From Gammaproteobacteria bacterium (GTDB taxonomy: Bacteria; Pseudomonadota; Gammaproteobacteria; Magnimaribacterales; Magnimaribacteraceae): DNA of 6,980 bases. The notes below the pieces were generated by a model, which was not told the origin of the DNA, did no database searches, and saw only the letters and a program-made list of their open reading frames with translations. Below are positions 5,365 to 6,980 of this stretch, piece after piece (positions within the stretch are counted from its first letter, which is position 1; the number at the start of each line of letters is the position of its first letter). The stretch spans positions 1 through 6,980 of the forward strand of contig DTSY01000117.1 in assembly GCA_012965075.1 (NCBI GenBank). The letters are read 5' to 3'. A program made the translations under genes and the position numbers.

Positions 5365-6546
5365 GTGGACGCTGAAGTTACTTTAGTCGGTGCGGGAACT
5401 GTAGGTTCATCTTTAGCGTGTTCATTAGCCAAGCAAGGAATAAAAGTAATATTACTTGATCGAGACAGTCCTCTAGATTTAGCTAAAACCTCCAGGTTAG
5501 AAGGCAGGACAGTAGCTTTAAATTTATCTTCTATCGATCTCTTTGATGAACTAGGTATCTGGAGTGAGCTTAAAAAGACAGGCACACCCTTTAACCGCAT
5601 GTTTGTTTGGGATTCTAAGGGTAGTTCACCCCTTGAATTCTTGGCCCAAGAGATAGAAAGGGAAGAGTTGGGTTACGTTGTCTCCAATAATTTAATTTTA
5701 GAATACCTTAAAAAGATAATTGAGGATTCTAATAATATCAGTCTTAAGCAAGAAACTGAGTTATCTGAAGTTAAAGTAAATGATAAAGAAGTAGTCATCT
5801 CTTGTTCGAATGGTGACAAGATTACTTCAAAATTATTAATAGGAGCTGATGGGCTTAATTCAACTTTAAGAAAGATTGCACGAATAAAAACTAGAACTTG
5901 GAGCTACAACCAAAAGGGTTTTGTGGCAGTATTAAAAACCGAAAAGCCTCATGATCACACTGCTTGGCAAGTATTTACTCCAACAGGTCCAATAGCCCTC
6001 CTGCCTTTCGATTCTTTTGAAGGAGCTAATATTTCTCTGGTATGGTCAGCTGAACTTAATTACTCAGACAAACTTTCAAATTTAAGTAAAAAAGGATTTA
6101 TAAAAGAACTGGAAGAAAAGACAGAGTTAATTTTAGGAAAAATAGAGTTGAAAACAGACATAAGTTCATTTCCTCTTAATCAATTACACTCCAAAAATTA
6201 TGTTTCTGAAAGGGTGGCTTTGGTGGGTGACGCTGCACATTCTTTTCATCCTCTGGCTGGGCAAGGATTAAACTTAGGCTTGTCAGATGTAACTAGCTTA
6301 GCCAGTAAGCTTATAAAAGCTAGAAGAAGTGGAGTTGATATAGGGTCTGATAAAGTCCTTAAAGATTATGAAAGATCTAGAAAAATTCCTAATTTAACAA
6401 TGGCTACAATGATGGAGTTATTTAAACAAGGGTTCGAAACATCAGACCCCTGGATCAAATTAGCCAGAAATCTTGCCTTTAAAACAGCTTCTGAAAGTCA
6501 GATTTTAAAGAAAAAGTTAATAAAAGAAGCTGCAGGAATTACTTAA
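5365..6546 (+). CDS. UbiH/UbiI (VisC)-family ubiquinone biosynthesis FAD hydroxylase
   Basis: The gene encodes a 393-residue class A flavoprotein monooxygenase that hydroxylates the aromatic ring of ubiquinone precursors at or near the membrane. It shows the Rossmann motif GAGTVG (9-14) with an acidic residue after the second strand (LLDRD, 30-34), the GADG motif (160-163), and the GDAAHSFHPLAGQGLN FAD-ribityl motif beginning at Gly288. It starts with GTG at the base after the pepP TAA; the glycine-rich loop falls at residue 9, as usual, so no upstream start is needed. Translation is probably coupled to pepP. Position beside pepP suggests UbiH. However, VWD (81-83), LGYVVSN (102-108) and TAWQVFTPTGPIALLPF (199-215) look closer to E. 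coli UbiI/VisC or UbiF. I therefore leave the subfamily open. Its 3' end overlaps rpmG. Confidence 0.93.
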   Translation: MDAEVTLVGAGTVGSSLACSLAKQGIKVILLDRDSPLDLAKTSRLEGRTVALNLSSIDLFDELGIWSELKKTGTPFNRMFVWDSKGSSPLEFLAQEIEREELGYVVSNNLILEYLKKIIEDSNNISLKQETELSEVKVNDKEVVISCSNGDKITSKLLIGADGLNSTLRKIARIKTRTWSYNQKGFVAVLKTEKPHDHTAWQVFTPTGPIALLPFDSFEGANISLVWSAELNYSDKLSNLSKKGFIKELEEKTELILGKIELKTDISSFPLNQLHSKNYVSERVALVGDAAHSFHPLAGQGLNLGLSDVTSLASKLIKARRSGVDIGSDKVLKDYERSRKIPNLTMATMMELFKQGFETSDPWIKLARNLAFKTASESQILKKKLIKEAAGIT

Positions 6547-6694
6547 TTTTTTCTTCTTTATAAACTACATGCTTTCGGGCAACAGGATCAAATTTTTTAA
6601 TCTCAATTTTGTCCGGCGTAGTAGATCTATTTTTGTGGGTTGTATAAAAATGTCCTGTTCCGGCTGTAGAAACTAGCTTAATTATCTCTCTCAT
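6539..6694 (-). CDS. rpmG: 50S ribosomal protein L33
   Basis: The gene encodes a 51-residue large-subunit protein beginning MREIIKLVSTAGTGHFYTT and ending KHVVYKEEKIK. It aligns along its whole length with E. coli L33, including the AGTGHFYTT-KN stretch, and KKFDPVARKHVVYKE matching KKFDPVVRQHVIYKE. It has no cysteines, so it is the zinc-independent type. The ATG (6692-6694) overlaps the rpmB TGA as ATGA, so the two are translationally coupled in the standard rpmB-rpmG operon. It starts three residues later than the E. coli protein (which begins MAKGIREK), a common short form. Its TAA (6539-6541) lies inside the last codons of the + strand hydroxylase gene, an 8-bp convergent overlap. Confidence 0.95.
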   Translation of the reverse strand: MREIIKLVSTAGTGHFYTTHKNRSTTPDKIEIKKFDPVARKHVVYKEEKIK

Positions 6695-6927
6695 ATCTTA
6701 TTGCCTCTTGATCTAATTTCTGAAAGGACCTTATCAATGCCCTTTTTATCAATTATTCTCATCCCTTTGGCTGAAACAGTTAAGCTCACATACCTCTTCT
6801 CAGATTCAATCCAAAACTTATGTTTATGTAAATTTGGTTCAAACGTTCTTCTGGTTCTGTTCTTAGCATGAGAAACATTATTCCCTTTTAGGGGTTTTTT
6901 ACCTGTAACCTGACAAACTTTAGACAT
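6691..6927 (-). CDS. rpmB: 50S ribosomal protein L28
   Basis: The gene encodes a 78-residue large-subunit protein, the same length as E. coli L28, and it aligns throughout: MSKVCQVTGKKPLKGNN at the N-terminus, then NLH-H-FW-ESEKR, then VSAKGMRIIDKKGID-VL and a final RSRG. It needs no alternative start. It forms a two-gene operon with rpmG through a 4-bp ATGA overlap. The ATG is joined as TAATG to the stop of a possible upstream lysine-rich reading frame, and no strong ribosome binding site is visible, which fits coupled translation. Confidence 0.97.
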   Translation of the reverse strand: MSKVCQVTGKKPLKGNNVSHAKNRTRRTFEPNLHKHKFWIESEKRYVSLTVSAKGMRIIDKKGIDKVLSEIRSRGNKI

Positions 6928-6980
6928 TATTTTTTCTCGGATTCTTTTTTTGTTTTTGTTTCCTTTTGACTAGCTTTTTT
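6927..6980 (-). CDS. Possible C-terminal tail of an upstream gene (partial)
   Basis: A - strand frame enters at the window edge, reads KKASQKETKTKKESEKK and stops with TAA at 6927-6929, sharing one base with the rpmB ATG (TAATG). A lysine-rich disordered tail on a cytoplasmic protein is plausible. Only 17 codons are visible, and an A-rich strand would produce a lysine-rich reading by chance. In E. coli, coaBC and radC lie upstream of rpmB, but neither can be recognised here. Confidence 0.35.
   Translation of the reverse strand, partial: KKASQKETKTKKESEKK

Noticed and set aside
5337..5600. An 87-codon - strand open frame at the pepP/hydroxylase junction
   Set aside because: It is antisense to the strongly conserved FAD-binding N-terminus of the hydroxylase, whose coding frame is certain; the antisense peptide looks like a mirror product.
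1..6980. A previously undescribed defence, mobile or biosynthetic system
   Set aside because: Apart from the peroxidase remnant and a partial tail at the right edge, every gene belongs to a well-known housekeeping family in largely conserved order; nothing in the gaps suggests a hidden system.

Overview
This AT-rich window reads as chromosomal housekeeping DNA from a gammaproteobacterium. The main evidence is the block zapB-like/zapA - 6S RNA - fau beside pepP and a UbiH-family gene, which is the neighbourhood of ssrS in Escherichia and Pseudomonas. The rpmB-rpmG ribosomal pair lies at the right edge. AT-rich coding, very short gaps, overlapping stop codons and missing spacers suggest a compact, streamlined genome, possibly a free-living marine lineage; that habitat guess is inference from style only.

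Layout, left to right. (1) Positions 1-354 hold the 3' end of a glutathione peroxidase gene on the + strand. A second, N-terminally truncated copy of the same 3' end follows, offset by exactly 250 bp, and finishes in a terminator-like hairpin. (2) rpiA (- strand) and ilvA (+ strand) diverge from a 77-bp promoter region. (3) ilvA converges on fau (- strand) with no base between the two stop codons. (4) On the - strand, a short coiled-coil gene, zapA, the 6S RNA gene and fau follow one another and probably form one transcription unit. (5) pepP and a UbiH/UbiI-family flavin hydroxylase gene form a two-gene + strand operon diverging from the zap genes. (6) rpmG, which is easy to miss, and rpmB run on the - strand; rpmG overlaps the end of the hydroxylase gene. 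A lysine-rich C-terminal tail of a possible further gene precedes rpmB at the window edge.

Functionally the window covers peroxide defence (Gpx), pentose phosphate metabolism (RpiA), isoleucine synthesis (IlvA), folate one-carbon salvage (Fau), division-ring assembly (ZapA and a ZapB-like protein), global control of RNA polymerase (6S RNA), proline-peptide turnover (PepP), ubiquinone synthesis and translation (L28, L33).

I see no mobile element, CRISPR array, phage gene or novel defence system. The most interesting items are the partial tandem duplication of the peroxidase gene, a 6S RNA whose product-RNA start can be read from the sequence, and the absence of ygfB from its usual place.
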